Source: Maniola hyperantus (Eukaryota; Arthropoda; Insecta; Lepidoptera; Nymphalidae). Taken from it: 64,000 nucleotides of DNA. Positions 63,961-64,000 of this stretch are shown here, piece by piece. Below the pieces are notes generated by a model. It was not told the origin of the DNA. It saw only the letters and a list, made by a program, of their open reading frames with translations, and searched no databases. The position numbers and the translations under genes were made by a program. The stretch is from the NCBI RefSeq assembly GCF_902806685.2, contig NC_048550.1, forward strand, positions 4,321,383 through 4,385,382, read 5' to 3'. The stretch's first letter is position 1. Each line of letters starts with the position of its first letter.

Positions 63961-64000
63961 AATTACAATTGATATATTGGGTACCTATTATAAAAATTAC

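Overview
This window is AT-rich and repeat-dense nuclear DNA from a moth or butterfly (Lepidoptera). The evidence is short exons separated by kilobase introns, animal-type proteins, tRNA-derived SINEs, and many copies of the short CTAG-ended and fold-back elements typical of lepidopteran genomes. TAGG/TACC microsatellite-like runs occur throughout. I see no prokaryotic operons, CRISPR array or virus.

Layout. (1) 3.4-8.9 kb is a compact cluster of small single-pass membrane proteins that I cannot assign to a named family: a 48-residue Cys-rich ORF (+, 3431-3577), a three-exon 141-residue protein (-, 5651-3863) and a three-exon 126-residue protein (+, 5960-8353). The two larger genes are head-to-head over about 300 bp that contains a TATCGATA (DRE-type) motif. 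They share intron phases, a 134-nt middle exon and a GY-x-YC-x-V-xxx-TG core, so I read them as a divergent paralogous pair. (2) 8.9-21.7 kb has no gene I can support and is filled with repeats. (3) 21.8-48.6 kb is a complete gamma-glutamyltransferase-like gene (+) with two alternative first coding exons and nine shared exons. A stress-response NUPR1/p8 homologue (30025-30228, same strand) is nested in its second intron. Two of its exons have decayed tandem copies, and the real copy of exon 8 carries a GC instead of a GT donor while its decayed copy keeps GT. (4) 53.3-62.9 kb is a complete nine-exon SCFD2 (Sec1-family domain protein 2) gene on the minus strand. Pieces of its last exon are repeated downstream. 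(5) 63.57-63.96 kb is a frameshifted fragment resembling P-element/THAP9-type transposase.

The intergenic and intronic space holds at least three tRNA-derived SINE families, CTAG-ended Helitron-like non-autonomous elements (about 20 copies), several fold-back MITE families (one very GC-rich, five copies), a 0.6-0.9 kb TIR element with nested cargo (three copies), a PIF/Harbinger-like MITE with TAA duplication, a Tc1/mariner-like MITE with TA duplication, LINE 3' ends, and a 77-bp minisatellite.

Gene structures were built by hand from splice-site phase and recalled family similarity. Exon joins in the GGT, SCFD2 and small membrane genes are phase-consistent throughout. UTR limits are estimates.
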